64,000 nt of DNA from Glebionis coronaria (GCA_025667525.1 JANFOE010000192.1:496001-560000); one strand, 5' to 3'; shown: positions 34,191 to 47,300, counted from the stretch's first letter. A program made the numbers and translations. Notes: a model not told the origin generated them from the letters alone.

Positions 34191-36024
34191 TGATAACTAA
34201 GATTTACCCAGTTAAAAAGATTCGTTGATGTATGTCTCTTCGAATTGAAAAACTTGTGTTTAATGTGTGACTCAGCTGATCTTTGGTGAAACAAATATAT
34301 GTCGTTGTAGTGTTTAAAATAAAAGGTGCAGAACAGATAAAGTAAAAGTGCAATTAAAATAAATCTAAGTCTAATTAAAATAAGGGTGCAAGTATTTAAA
34401 GCGAGACTGAAATTAAAGGGCACTAAAGCAAAGACGTAAACTTAAATCTAACTAAGGCAAACTTAAAACGCAACTAAAACTAAATCTTAAACTAAGGCAA
34501 ATAAACTTAAAGTGCGATTAAGGAAAAAGGCGGGAAAAATAAAGCTTGAAATAAAAGGGCAGAAACTTAAAAACTAAAATTACAGAAACTGAAAATATCC
34601 CCTATTCGGAATAAACCCCTATTCGGAAAACTGTCACCAATCCGGAATAAGTTCTACTCGGAATATTCACCCTTATGCGGAATGTGCCTCCTATTCGGAA
34701 TAATACCTCTATTCGGAATATCTGTCCCTATTCGGAATAAAGTCCTACTCGGAATATTGGGCCTATTCGGAAAATCCAGTCTATTCGGAAAATTCAGCCT
34801 ATTCGGAAAGATCCTCCTATGCGGAATATCAAGACCTATTCGGAATGATACCCTATTCGGAAAACTATTCCTATTCGGAATAAAAGTCCCTATTCGGAAT
34901 GATGCCCTTACTCGGAAAGATCAGCCTATTCGGAATATTGTCACCTATTCGGAATAACTATTCTGTTCGGAATACCAAGCCTACTCGGAATGACACCTCT
35001 ATTCGGAATGTCAAATATTCCGAATAGACCACCTAGGAAAATCTCCGTATTCGGAATACTGGGGATCAGAAACCTGCAATAATCAGTTACAAATACCCGA
35101 AGAACAAGGAAAGATAAAAATAACACGGATCTACTCAAAACTAAGGAAAATCAACCACAAGATTAAATCAAACAAGCAAATAAACAACTATTAAGCATAA
35201 ACAATCAATCCAATACAATCAAACTCACAAAACTTAATCAAAATAATCAAAACCCACTTAAATAAATCAACAAAAATAAAGAACTTGAACATAAACAAAT
35301 CAACACAAAGATTAAAGAAAGGTAGAATGAGATTAACAAGGTAAAGATAAAGCTTAACAAGAATTAAAAGTAAAACTTACTTGAAATTAAATGGTAATTA
35401 AGTGCAAGACAAGGTAATTAAATTGAACAAGTAATTAAAGGTGCAAGGTAATTAAAAATGGAAGAGATAGTTTGTCAAGCTATCCAACAACATGAAAAAT
35501 AACTAATCCTAATCTATTTATAGGGGAGGATTAAGGAAGCTTCCTCCCCTCCTTCATTTCTTGTTAATTGCAAGATTAAGTCCCTTTCTTCTTAATTCTT
35601 CATTAATTACGTCATTAGTCCTTTTATTCTAATCTTCTTTAAACTTGGACTTAAGGGACTTTTGGCTTCGGGATTTCTTCGAACTCGTCTTTAAATTCTT
35701 CAATAAAATAGACTTGAATTCTTCGGCTTTTGATAAACTTCCGTCTTTTGACTTTTTCCTCGATAAATCTTTAGAATCGGTCGTGGACTTCCGTTCTTTT
35801 TGCACTTTTGACTTCTTGACTTCGTCTTTCATCCTTTTCTTCAATAAAAGTCCGTAAATGCCCGTGAATGTCCGTGTTTTCTCCACTTTTCACCTTTTCG
35901 TCCTAAATCACAACAAAAACACAAACCACGCATAATTCCGACATAAAAGACATAAAATACACGTTTTGGTCCGGTTATTATTGTAATTAAGTGGTAGAAA
36001 AGATGGGTGTTTACACACCTATCA
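34191..36024 (-). repeat. 5' LTR of B
   Basis: TGATAGGTGTG start and TTATCA end on the minus strand; TATA box CTATAAATAG at 35514-35523; TATTCGGAAT array at 34600-35060. Two bases separate its end from the primer site. Confidence 0.92.
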
Positions 36025-36029
36025 ATGTG

Positions 36030-36787
36030 TTGAAAGTGCATACAACATCGTCGTCATCATCATCATAATAGTATTGATGCACAAGAGGAGGGGTATAATC
36101 ACTAAGATTAGATACTTGCTCTTGTTGTAGTCGCTTTTCCTCCGCCCATGCTTCTTTTGTTAGAACAACGGCTTCTTGAAGTTGCATAATGATGGAGTGT
36201 ATTTCGTTATTCAAAGTAGTGCGTTGTGGGTCAAGATTAATTTGCTGAGAGGATTGATGATTGAGGGTGTGATGTGGGGGCTCAAAGTGTTGAAAACCTG
36301 AATTATAGCATGGTTGTGGCTCATAGTAGTTCATCGATTGAGAAGAATTAGAAACCGGGTTTGGTTCATAATAATCCATTGGTGAAGAAAACTAAGGACA
36401 CGGATTTTGCTCATAATAATTCATTGGTTGACAATAAGAAGAATCATGAGGACCCCCACAGTTGTTGCAAAACGGGTGAGGAAAACGACTGGGTGCATCT
36501 TGTGGATAGCTATTATCATGGTCATAGTTGTACCCCGGTTCTTGCTCGTGACCATACGGGTATCGAACCGGGCACGAAACATGCCAATGAGAATCGCTTC
36601 CACAATAGATGCACGGGGGAACAGGAGGTGGATTCAAAAAGGAGGAATTAGTCGAGTTGCACAAGGGACAAAATCCGAATTGTGTGTTGTCGATATCATT
36701 TCGGCACCGCTCACATGTACACCATTGACAAGAGTCGTTCCCGTACAATCGTCTCCCACACCCGACGCAATGGACATAAAATTCCAT
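36030..36787 (-). pseudogene. Cysteine-rich zinc-knuckle ORF of A, N-terminal part
   Basis: ATG at 36787. The first 70 residues have paired cysteines (CVGC, CQWCTCERC, CPLC) like zinc ribbons. A canonical CCHC knuckle C-x2-C-x4-H-x4-C (CIYCGSDSHWHVSC) follows, and then a variant knuckle C-x2-C-x3-H-x4-C (CNNCGGPHDSSYC) like those of gag in B, C and E. After an in-frame TAG at 36392-36394 the frame continues with repeated MNYYEP/MDYYEPNP motifs, a Gln/Glu-rich helix and a run of aspartates. B then interrupts it (target site 36025-36029). No capsid domain. Likely a nucleic-acid-binding, nucleocapsid-like protein (inference). I know no named family for it. Confidence 0.65.
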
Positions 36788-36975
36788 AAAGAAAAATAGA
36801 TAAACAAGAAGAATATTTTTGTTGCAAAACTTTGAAAAAGAAATGCTTTTTATGATTTTTCAAATGTTTTTGGATTTGTTTTTGAAAATTTTTGACACGA
36901 AAAATAACGTTCACGAGTGAACGGATCCCAAAAGCCAACGCGTCTCTCACAAAAAACCGTTAATCCTCACGAAAA

Positions 36976-36993
36976 GAGCCGGCAGCGGCGCCA
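36976..36993 (-). promoter_or_regulatory. Primer-binding site of A (tRNA-Asp type)
   Basis: Minus strand TGGCGCCGCTGCCGGCTC, close to the canonical tRNA-Asp complement TGGCGCCGTTGCCGGGGA. Identical to the sites in B and C. Confidence 0.85.
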
Positions 36994-36996
36994 TTT

Positions 36997-38716
36997 TAAT
37001 GAATAGATTTTGCTAGTTGAAAAAGTTCGTTTCTCGGTGTCTTAACGAATTGATTTCCGGTTTAAAGTATGACTCAGTTGTTTTTGGTAAAGAATACTAT
37101 TTTTGGGTTGTTGTAAAATAAATGTGCAAGATTTTAAAATAAATGACGGGTAATTAAAACTACAACTAGTTAAAACGTAACTGGTGCAATATTTAAAACT
37201 TTAAAAGTAAATGACGAGAAATTAAATGACGTAAAATTAAAACTTGACGAAAAGAAAATTAACAATCAAATAAAAATGCAAAACATAATTAAAATAGATT
37301 AAAATCAAAACTAGAAAAACTGTCACTTTTTCTCTAAAAATAAAAACTAGAAAAACAAAACTCATCCAATCGGAAAGTCCAATCGGAATCCCCATCGGAA
37401 AGATGCTGATCGGAATGTGCAAAAGGAAAGCCGATCAGAATGCTTGAAAAAAATACTAATCGAAATATCTAAAGAAATCCAGATCGGAATGTTTGCAAAT
37501 GCGGCTGATCGGAATAACTAACAAACTGGTCAAATCGGAATGTTGGGATTAAGAAGCAATCGGAATGTTTGAAAATAGGTCCAATCGGAATATAAACAAA
37601 GCCCCACAGTCGGAATCCTTAAAACCCTTTTCCGATCAACAGATCGGAATAAGGTCCTATGGTTGGAAAGCTAAATCGGAAAGGGGTTTACCCTTTCCGA
37701 TGGCACAAAATCAAAATTAAGCAAAGTTTTAAGCTATTAGAGATAAGCTAAAACCAAATCTTGATCGAATATATGATAAGCCAAACAAGTAAGCACAAAC
37801 AACAACTTATCAAAACTTAAATAAGCAAACTTTTAATTCAAACTTTAAAAAGACGAAACCTTTTTAAGAAAACTTTTAAAAAAGTAAATAAGCTAAACAC
37901 AAATTAAGCCAATAAGCATGTCAAGCTCAAAGCTTAATCCATATAAAAAATCATGGATGAATAAAAAGATTAACTTTTTAAGCACGAAAACATCAAGATC
38001 AACACGGATCAAATGTATTTCGCACCAAAAGTAAACTAAAATCAAGAAAGGAAGATGAGAGATTAAACAAGAAAAGTAAAGATTCAAGAACAATAATAGA
38101 AAACTTACTTGGAAATTAAAAGGAATTAAAAGGTGCGATACAAGGAAAATTAAAGTGCAAGAAATTAAATTGTGCAAAGTATGAAAATGGTGGAAGAGAT
38201 GGGTTGTCAATCCACCCAACAACTTGAAAATGAAAATAATCTAATCTATATATAGGGAGATTAGGGAGGAGCTTAGGAAGCTTCCTCCCTCTTTCTTCTT
38301 TTCCTTAATTGCACACTTAAGCCCTTGTCTTCTTAATCTTTTATTAATCTTGGACTTTAATGGCTTTGTCTTGGGATTTCTTTGAACTCGTCTTGTAGTT
38401 CTTCAATAAATTAGACTTGAGTTCCTCGGCTTTTAGTAAACTTCCGTCTTTTGACTTTTTCTTCGATAAATCTTCAGAATTGGTTTTGGACTTCCGTTCT
38501 TTTTCCACTCTTGATCTTTCGACTTCATCTTTCGTCTTTTTCTTCGATAAAAGCCCGTGAATGCCGTATTTTTTCCACTTTTCACCTTTTCGTCCTAAAT
38601 CACAACAAAAACACAAACCACGCATAATTCCGACATAAATGACGTAAAATACACGTTTTGGTCCGGTTATTATTGTAATTAAGTGGTAAAAAGGATGGGT
38701 GTTTACACACCTATCA
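36997..38716 (-). repeat. 5' LTR of A
   Basis: Minus-strand start TGATAGGTGTGTAAACACCC. TATA box CTATATATAG is the complement of 38246-38255, leaving about 1.25 kb of R/U5. The terminal CA has become TA. R/U5 contains the AATCGGAAT array (37370-37705 on the plus strand). Around 25 differences from the 3' LTR by eye. Confidence 0.9.
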
Positions 38717-38721
38717 ATGCT

Positions 38722-39028
38722 TTCAGGAAAATCATCGTTGGAATTCGTTTAACCACACGTTAGCATTTCTCTATGCAACCAGAATGAGGTATATACTGGC
38801 ATTGCCAGGTTATCATGATGGGTTTTCTAACCGTTTAACCCATTATAGTTCCTTTAAAATCATGACAAATAATCGACCCCATACCGATCATTTCATGTGC
38901 ATTCCATGTGTGCTCCATGTACCGTATTTCATGTGTATTTCTTAATCCATGTGTATTTCATTTGCAATACTTCACGAGTATTCGCTAGTCAAATCTGAAT
39001 CATCTGAGGCATATTTTCAATTGCTGAT
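38722..39028 (+). other. D internal sequence between A and C
   Basis: About 300 bases of D noncoding sequence (AT-rich, repeated CATGTGTATTTC words), ending in CTGAT, the target duplication of C. Joining it to 22252 and 53119 restores continuous D sequence. Confidence 0.7.
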
Positions 39029-40761
39029 TAATACTTGCTTTTTTGCTAGGGTTCAATTTATGTCTCTCAGTCCTCTCGAATTGATCTAGGCTCTAAGTGG
39101 AATGATTTGTTCTTGGTTAATGAAAAGGGTTTGGTTTGTTTATCTATTGTAAACTAATAACAATTAATTAAGTGTCGAAGAGTAAACTTAAAGCTTTTAA
39201 AGATTAAACTAAAAGACGAGCTTAACAATAAAAGTTTGAAAAATGTTAAAGATTATACTAGAAAAATGAATGGACATTCATTTAAAACTAACAATTGGAA
39301 AACTTTGTGAAAAATAAGAACTTAATTGGAAACTACTTAAAGAAAGTAAGAACGGAGAATAGCAAAACAACTCAATCGGAATAACCAAAAAATGGGTGTA
39401 ATCGGAAAGTATTCCGATCGAATGATCGGAATATGTTGCAAAATGGACCAATCGGAATGATCAAAAGCAATAACAATCGGAATGTTTGAATTAAGCTACA
39501 ATCGGAATATTCAACTTAGTACCAATCGGAATATCTAACAAATGGACAAATCGGAATATGGTAAAAAGGCATCAATCAGAATATGGAAAAAGGCAGCAAT
39601 CAGAAAACACTAAACTTGCTCAATCGGAATCTTAGGCAAATGGGACAGATCGGAAAACCAAAACCCTTTTCCGATCGGGTGATCGGAATGAAGGGATGGT
39701 GTTCTGGTCGGAATACAAGGTCGGGAAAGGGAGTTACCCTTTCCGAAAACTATGCAAAACCGAAACTTAAGCAAGGGAAATAAGCTTATGGGATAAGCTA
39801 ACTCCCAAACAAGCTCGAATTCAACAATAAGCTAATCAAATAAGCACTAAGAACACTTTATCTAAGCTTAAAATAAACAACTTTTAAATCAAATCAATAA
39901 AAAGATGAACTTTTCATAAAAACTTTAAGAAGTAAATAAGCTAAATCAACAAATAAGCCAATAAGAACAAGGATCTTAAAGCTTATTCGTGTATAAACTT
40001 AAGGAAACATAAAAAGAAATCAACTTTTTAAGCACAAATCATTGATGAACAACACGGATCATACGAGATTTGTACCAAAATCAATCAAAATAAAAGAAAG
40101 GAAGGATGAGATTAAAGATTAAAAGATAAAAACTTGAACTTGATTAATGAAAAGTAATACAAATGTTTTGATCTAGAAAGAGAAAAAGATGAAATCTAGT
40201 GAGAGAAAGTTTAGAACTTTCTCTCTCTAAAACTAGAGAGAATGAAAACTAAATTAAGACTAACTAAGTGTGTGAAATTTGTGAAGTAAGGGCCTTTATA
40301 TAGGCGTGTGTATGGGCAAGCAAATGGGCTTGGTTTTGGGCTTCTTTTCTTCTTCCTTCTTTAGTCTTCTCGTCTCTTTTAATTAAACGTTTCCGACTTT
40401 GGATTTTTAGAAGTGTCGGTGAATAATTCCAACTCGTCTTATAATCTTTTATTTAATAGACTCGAGTTCTTCGACATATATGAATCTTCCATCTTTGGCT
40501 CTATTCTTCGATAAATCTTCAAATAGGCACAATGACTTCAATTCCTTTGCATCTCTTGGACAATTGACTTCGTCTTGAGTCTTTTTCCTTGATAAAGCCC
40601 GTGAAATCCCATGTTTTCTTCATTATTCATCCGGTTGACTCTAAAAACACAATAAACACAAAAACCACGCATAATTCCAAACAAATGATATTTAATACGT
40701 GTTTTGGTCTCGTTTTAGCCAGAATTAAGTGGTAAAAGGATGGGTGTTTTCACACCTATCA
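39029..40761 (-). repeat. 3' LTR of C
   Basis: Minus-strand start TGATAGGTGTGAAAACACCC, end ...TATTA where the 5' copy has TATCA. TATA CCTATATAAAGG at 40293-40304. AATCGGAAT array at 39370-39760. Confidence 0.92.
39370..39760 (-). repeat. ATTCCGATT array in C LTR
   Basis: About 12 AATCGGAA(T) copies on the plus strand plus two CGG-to-CAG variants that are still CGG in the other LTR (48905-49290). It closes with TTTCCGATC/GATCGGAA and GGAAAGGG/CCCTTTCC dyads. Confidence 0.85.
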
Positions 40762-42685
40762 AATCCCCTACACTTAACCATTGCCATGCCCTCATGCAAT
40801 GCTTAGTGACAAAGCACATTTACACTTTTCTCATAATCAATCAACCTTGGCCTTATTAATATACTACTAAACAAAAAAGAAAGTACTAAGAGAAATTAAA
40901 ACTTTAATGTAAACAAGAGGATAGAAAATAGCTTAAATGGAAATAACTTGTAAAGAGATCGAGGACTTACATTAGGGCTTTGGTGCTGCGAAGATTTATC
41001 ACCCTCAAGTTTCACATTCCCCAAACTAAGCTTAAAAACGAGATCATTGTTATTATAAGTTAGCAAATCAAACACTCACACACATGGCTTATTTAAATGC
41101 TTAAATTCCCTTATTCCTAGGTGTATCTCTTATATTTTTTTTTCTCTTAGAATGATCATGAAGATGCATTTTTGGACTTATTTCGATAGTTTATTTAGGC
41201 TGAAAGCAAAGTAGGACGATTTAATCAATAGTTATCTAAAGGACAAAATCTCTTAAAACTGCTTCTCGGGATATCAAAAAGTTCATATCTTGGCATAACT
41301 TGGTTCGCGATTTGAGACCTTTCTCGGGCCGATATTTGGCATGTACTTCATACTTCATATCTTGAGAGACGTTCTTGAGATAATGGTCTTCTCATCGTAA
41401 TAGAGTTTCTTCACTTGGAGACTTTTGAGGGGTAATCCAACTTTATTGACCACGACTTCATGATTATTTCTTCAATCTCTAATTGGGATTTTGAGATACA
41501 ACGATCCGCCTCCTTTTCGGACTTGGATCTATTTATCCTCATACCTTGTTAGGGTCTTTTCGGATAGACTTCTCCATGATCTTTATGGGAGTTGATTGCT
41601 TTTCGTCGTGAGTCTTGATCCTTCATATTGATTTTGGGAATAATGCTTTTCACATCACTTTTGGATCTTTAGCAATAAAATGGAATCCTCATGCCTTGTT
41701 AGGGCCTTTTCGGACTCGCCAATCTTCGCGCCCCGCTTCATAAGTTATGCCTTGGCTATGAACTCTTATCATTACCGAGCAACTTTTAAACGATTTTGGG
41801 CTAGAAGCTAAGTAACCTTTCAAATCGTACGACCTTACTTATTGCAGATAAATTATTAGCAAGTGATGGGAGAATAGGCAAATAATTACACCAAGTGAGC
41901 TTGTGCAAGAATACCGACTTATAATTGACTCTATCATTTCTCGTTTTCCACAATTTAAAATCTCAAGTAATGAGACTCGTGGATGCTTAGCCTAATAAAC
42001 CAATTAAGGTCTACAAGGTAAAGGATACTAGCTAGAATAAACTTACTTAAGTCTAATCGGGTTGAGTCAAAATAATCGCAACGGGCCTAATATGTCAAAG
42101 ACTTCTAAACTAGCTACACCACTTTATTAATATTTTTCACTTTATTGCGGAATATATACATATGAAAGCAACGAGATAAATTTAAAAATTACGACTACAT
42201 GGCCAAAGTTAATTAAAAATTTGAAAAATGTTGAAAAAGTTGATTTTCCGGTTAAATAAAGGCATTTTCATGGAAAAGTCCACTTAAAACTTCGATAGAA
42301 GTCCCCCCTACACTTAAGATAAACATTGTCCTCAATGTTTAAGCATGTGGGAAAAGTCTCCCATACACTTATGACATTGTGCACGTTGGTTAAATCAAGT
42401 TAAGGAAGAGACGACTAAAGTGATCAATTTCAAATGAGAGTATGAAGAAAATTGAATCACGATAGTTGAGAGATAGAACCGGATTTCGGATAACACGGGA
42501 GCACGGTTCTTCAAAGGTTCCAAGAGTGCATTTATCCCTGTAATCACATCACCACACAAAAACAAACACCTATACAGGTCCCCCTACACTTAGGAGGTGA
42601 AAACATAAAAGGATAGATACTCGGGCTGCCTCCCGAGGAGCGCTTGTTTTTGATAACCGAGTCACGAGCCTGACTCGACCCAAAA
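40762..42685 (-). other. 3' noncoding region of C with PPT
   Basis: No ORF. Post-stop hairpins at 42617-42680, purine tracts at 42578, a degenerate one near 42358, and 42301, CCTTGTTAGGG repeats near 41545 and 41696, and the PPT at 40762-40776. Colinear with A and B. Confidence 0.75.
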
Positions 42686-44374
42686 TTAGTTCATGGGGAA
42701 CGTGGTGAGGGATGGAATCATCTCCTGAGAGATGTCCTCACCAAAGTACAACTTCAGACGCTGGCCATTCACCTTGAAATTGGGCCCATTTGGCTGAGAA
42801 AGCTCAATGGTCCCATACAGAAAGACTTTGGCGACGGTGAATGGACCAGACCAGCGGCTCTTCAACTGGCCAGAGAAGATCTTCAACCGAGAGTTAAAAA
42901 GTAAAACTTGATCACCAACGTGGAACTCTCGGTTCTTGATTTTTGCGTCATGAAGGATCTTCGTCTTCTCCTTGTAGATCAGCGAGTTCTCATAAGCTTC
43001 ATTCCTCAGTTCGTTGAGCTCGTTGAGTTGAATCTTGCGATGATCACCAGCTTTGTTGATGTCGAAGTTAGCCCACTTCAAGGCCCAGTGCGCCTTATGT
43101 TCCAGCTCGATGGGAAGGTGGCATGCTTTCCCGTACACAAGACGATAAGGTGTACATCCGATCGGGGTCTTATAAGCAGTACGGAAAGCCCACAGAGCAT
43201 CATCTAACTTATCGGCCCACGCGGCACGATGCTCTCCCACAGTACGCTCCAAAATTCGCTTCAATCCACGGTTGGATATCTCGGCTTGCCCATTGGTTTG
43301 GGGATGATAGGCGGTGGAAAGACGGTGATTGACACCATACTTAGCCATGACTCTTGCAAATTGATCATTGCAAAAATGAGTCCCGCGGTCACTGATAATA
43401 GCACGAGGAACGCCGAATCTAGTGAACATCGATTTTAAAAAGTTACAAACCACCCTTGCATCATTAGTAGGTAATGCTTTGGCTTCAACCCACTTTGAAA
43501 CGTAGTCAACGGCTACAAGGATGTATTTGTTTCCTTTAGAAGAAGGGAATGGCCCCATAAAGTCGATACCCCAAACATCAAAGATTTCATATTCTTGTAT
43601 GAAATTTTGAGGCATCTCATCTTTATGTGTGATCGTGCCTTGTTTTTGGCAAGCATCGCATCGGTTAACCATCTCGTGAGCATCACGGTAGATGGTGGGC
43701 CAATAAAATCCCGAGTCAAACACTTTTTTGGCGGTGTAGTTGGGACCAAAGTGACCACCGGTGGGTCCTTTGTGGCAAGCTTCAAGGATTTCTAAAGCTG
43801 CCGGTCCATCAACACATCGACGAATAATCAAGTCAGCACATTGTTTGAATAGATACGGGTCATCCCAAAAGTAAGTCTTAATGTCGTTAAAGAACTTCTT
43901 CTTTTTTTGGGATGTTAACCCGTCAACGAGAATTCCACTCGCCAAGTAGTTTGCAATGTCCGCAAACCACGGGGTTTCATCAGCAGTCGAGTTGATAGAC
44001 ATTAAGGTCTCCAAGGGAAAAGAATCATTGATTTCTTTGTTCGGATGATCCCCCTGGTAAGGATCCTCAAGTCTACTGAGATGATCCGCGGCTAGGTTTT
44101 CAGCTCCTTTTTTATCGCGAATTTCGATTTTAAATTCTTGGAGTAGCAAAACCCAGCGAAGAAGTCTTGGTTTGGAATCTTGCTTTGTCAACAAGTACTT
44201 CAACGCGGAATGATCGGTGTAAACGATTGTGGTGGAAAGGACAAGATAGGGGCGGAACTTTTCAAAGGCATAGACAACAGCTAAAAGCTCTTTTTCGGTT
44301 GTCGTATAATGCAATTGAGCCCCAGTCATTGTCTTGCTAGCGTAATGGATCGGTTGGAAGTGTTTGTTCACTCT
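42686..44374 (-). CDS. pol: RNase H and integrase of C (after the stop)
   Basis: Same frame as the upstream ORF, separated by a single stop codon. Counting from the GTG at 44371: RNase H ([29 protein letters not shown]; residues 1-100), then the integrase zinc domain H200-H207-C238-C241. The integrase core has the D270 (GIDFMG), D328 (IISDRGTHF), E364 (GQAEISNRG) triad, followed by a C-terminal domain ending in LKLYFGED. Stop at 42686. No start codon of its own is evident, so it is expressed only by readthrough, or was, before the mutation. All catalytic residues look present. Confidence 0.92.
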   Translation of the reverse strand, partial: RVNKHFQPIHYASKTMTGAQLHYTTTEKELLAVVYAFEKFRPYLVLSTTIVYTDHSALKYLLTKQDSKPRLLRWVLLLQEFKIEIRDKKGAENLAADHLSRLEDPYQGDHPNKEINDSFPLETLMSINSTADETPWFADIANYLASGILVDGLTSQKKKKFFNDIKTYFWDDPYLFKQCADLIIRRCVDGPAALEILEACHKGPTGGHFGPNYTAKKVFDSGFYWPTIYRDAHEMVNRCDACQKQGTITHKDEMPQNFIQEYEIFDVWGIDFMGPFPSSKGNKYILVAVDYVSKWVEAKALPTNDARVVCNFLKSMFTRFGVPRAIISDRGTHFCNDQFARVMAKYGVNHRLSTAYHPQTNGQAEISNRGLKRILERTVGEHRAAWADKLDDALWAFRTAYKTPIGCTPYRLVYGKACHLPIELEHKAHWALKWANFDINKAGDHRKIQLNELNELRNEAYENSLIYKEKTKILHDAKIKNREFHVGDQVLLFNSRLKIFSGQLKSRWSGPFTVAKVFLYGTIELSQPNGPNFKVNGQRLKLYFGEDISQEMIPSLTTFPMN

Positions 44375-47300
44375 TTATCCCAGAACCGCTCCAATAGCAA
44401 AATCACTAGCATCGCACATCAACTCAAAAGGAAGCTCCCAATTAGGGATAACCAAGACGGGTGCCTTAGTTAGCTTATCTTTAAGCGAGTTGAAGGCTTC
44501 AAGACACTCTTTGGAAAAGATAAAAGGAGTATCTTTTTCCAAGAGGTGGGTCATCGGGCGAGCGATTTGAGAAAAATCTTTGATGAATCGACGATAGAAG
44601 CCCGCATGACCCAAAAAACTTCTCACACCCTTCACGGTTGAAGGTGGAGGCAACTTGGCGATAACATCGACTTTAGCACGGTCTACTTCAAGACCGGCTT
44701 TGGAAATCTTGTGTCCCAGCACGATGCCTTCTTTTACCATAAAATGGCATTTTTCCCAATTCAGAACAAGGCGAGTGTCTTCGCACCGCTTAAGCATATG
44801 TTCAAAATTGGCAAGGCAAGAAGAGAAGGAATCCCCGAAGACCGAGAAATCATCCATGAAGACTTCCATGGTTTGTTCAACCATGTCATGGAAGATAGCT
44901 AACATGCACCTTTGGAAAGTCCCGGGGGCATTACATAAGCCAAAAGGCATTCTTTTGTAAGCAAATGTGCCATAGGGACAAGTGAATGTTGTCTTCTCTT
45001 GATCTTGGGGATCGATGGGTATTTGGAAATAACCCGAGAAACCATCAAGAAAGCAGTAATATTCATTACCCGCTAAACGTTCAAGCATTTGGTCCATAAA
45101 AGGTAGAGGGAAATGATCCTTTCTCGTGGCAACATTGAGTTTGCGGTAGTCTATACAAACTCTCCACCCAGTAACTAGACGAGTGGAAATCAACTCGTTG
45201 TGTTCATTGGGAACAACGGTTATTCCGCCCTTCTTGGGCACACAATGGATTGGACTAACCCATGGTGAATCCGAAATAGGGTAAATCATACTCGCATCAA
45301 GAAGTTTGATAACCTCTGTTTTGATGACTTCATGGATTTTTGGATTCACCCTTCGTTGGCTTTGAATTGTGGGCTTAAAGTCGTCCTCCATGAGAATTTT
45401 GTGTGTGCAGAAGTGAGGATCAATTCCACGAATATCAGAGATTTTCCAAGCAATAGCCTTCTTATGATCTTTAAGCACGGCGATGAGGCGAGTTTTCTCT
45501 TCATCTTTCAAATCCTTCGCAATGATGACGGGCGACTTCTTTTCTTCTTCAAGGAACACATACTCGAGATGGGGCGGCAACTCCTTAAGTTCTAAATCCG
45601 GAGGATTTTCGACGGGAGGCGTTTTCAAAGTCGGAGTATAGATGGAAATAACCGTGGGAGATAGAGGAGAAGGATTGTCTTCGTTGAGAAGGTTGTCAAA
45701 GAAATGCATGTCTTCATCCCCATCGGTGGGAGAATCATTAGTAGCTAAATTCACATCTCCCATGGTGTCTTCAAGATTGTTCCAAAACAAATCACTATCT
45801 CCAAATAGAGACAATGATGAATCGATAGAGGCAACGGTTTCAACATTGGGAAGAGAAGTAGGAATACTTTTGCAAGCATTTTGGAAGTGTTCTTCACAAG
45901 CCTCATCAAGAACGTCAATACAATTAACACTCTCGTTTGAATAAGGTTGTTTAGACAACTTTGCCATGTTGAAGACGATTTTATCGTCACCCACTCTCAT
46001 GATAAGCTCACCGGCTTCAACATCGATGAGAGTGCGACCGATCCTCAGGAATGGATGACCCACGATCAAGGGAACACGAGGGTCCATCTCATAGTCGACG
46101 ACGACGAAATCAGCAGGAAAAGTGAATTTGTCGACTCCTACAAAGACGTCTTCGGCTATCCCCACTGGATAAGCAACCGTACGGTTGGCTAATTCCAAAG
46201 TCATTTTGGTGGGGACTAGCTCAGGGAGAGATAATTGCTTCCAAACGCTTAGAGGCATAAGATTAATACTGGCACCTAGATCGGCTAGGGCCATGCAATT
46301 CTCTACTCCCGCGAAATTGCAAGGGATTAAGAAACGACCCGGGTCACCAAGCTTGGTTGGAAATTTCCTTAAGAGCACTGCAGAGCAATTCTCATTAAGT
46401 TGAGTGTTGGCAATATCGAGAAGCTTTTCCTTGTCGCTCAGAAGATCTTTAAACATTTTCGCGTACTTAGGCATGTGAGCGAGAGCCTCAGCGAAGGAGA
46501 TATTAAAATTCTGTTGTTTAAACATTTTAAGAAAGTTAGAAACCTGAATATCGTCCTTGCTTTTGAGCTTCTCTTTCCTCAACCTAGATGGATAAGGTAT
46601 ATTGGAAGAAGAGGAAGGCTTTGGAAGAATAGGATCACTCACATCCTTGGGTGGAGGAGGGGTAGAAGTAGGAGGTGGAGAAATTGGCGAAGGAGAAGGA
46701 TGAGGAATAGGAGCAAGTGACTCGTTCTCCTTAGTCACAACCACCGGTGGAGGTATAGGAAGCTCGGGTTCCTTGGTACCTTTACCACTGCGAGTGGTGA
46801 TTGCTTTCATCTCCCCTCTTGGATTCGCAACGGTGTTACTCGGAAGAGTACCCGAAGAAGAGGGTTGATTACCGTTGAAGAAACTAGCCATCATGTTTCT
46901 TAAGTCATTCGTTTGACTATCCATAGTGTTTTTCATATCAGCTCTCAGATCATTCCCTTGTTTCATCAGGTCTGCTTTCAAGTTGCGCACTTCCTGTTGG
47001 AGATTATCCACGATCACATCGTTAGTCCTCATGTAGGTTCCAATGTCTTGATGTGATGCGGGGGTTTGGTTGGAAGGAGCAATGTATGCGGGTGGTTGAT
47101 AAGCAGGTTGCTGGTAAACTTGGTTGTTTCGTTGAGGTGGTTGTTGCTGCTTGTGAGGAGGGATGTATGGTGTACGAGGTTGTTGTTGAGGAGGGCGGGT
47201 GAGGTTTTGTTGTTGGTTTGGGTTGGTAGGAGGAAAACCGGGTGGTGAAAGATAATTGTTGGAGCGGTAGCTAAGCAAATTACGGTCACCTTGAGGTCTA

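Larger units (their letters stand above)
26892..36024 (-). mobile_element. Non-autonomous Gypsy element B (gag-protease only)
   Basis: Minus-strand, 9.13 kb, LTRs 34191-36024 (5') and 26892-28724 (3'), perfect ATGTG target duplication (26887-26891, 36025-36029), inserted in the A ORF. It encodes gag, a protease segment and a long acidic tail; RT, RNase H and integrase are absent. LTRs differ at only about a dozen positions by eye, making it the youngest dated insertion here. Confidence 0.92.
22253..38716 (-). mobile_element. Non-autonomous Gypsy element A, containing B
   Basis: Minus-strand element with LTRs at 36997-38716 (5') and 22253-23973 (3'), target duplication ATGCT on both sides (22248-22252 and 38717-38721). 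A tRNA-Asp-type primer site lies at 36976-36993 and a PPT at 23974-23988. Without B it is about 7.3 kb. It has no gag capsid, protease, RT or integrase. Its only coding region is a cysteine-rich/acidic ORF that B splits. The 2 kb 3' noncoding region is shared with B and C. Probably mobilised by a C-like relative (inference). Confidence 0.9.

Noticed and set aside
36392..36394. Programmed readthrough at the TAG in the A ORF
   Set aside because: Possible, but a CAG-to-TAG change is simpler given similar decay elsewhere, and no readthrough context was recognised.
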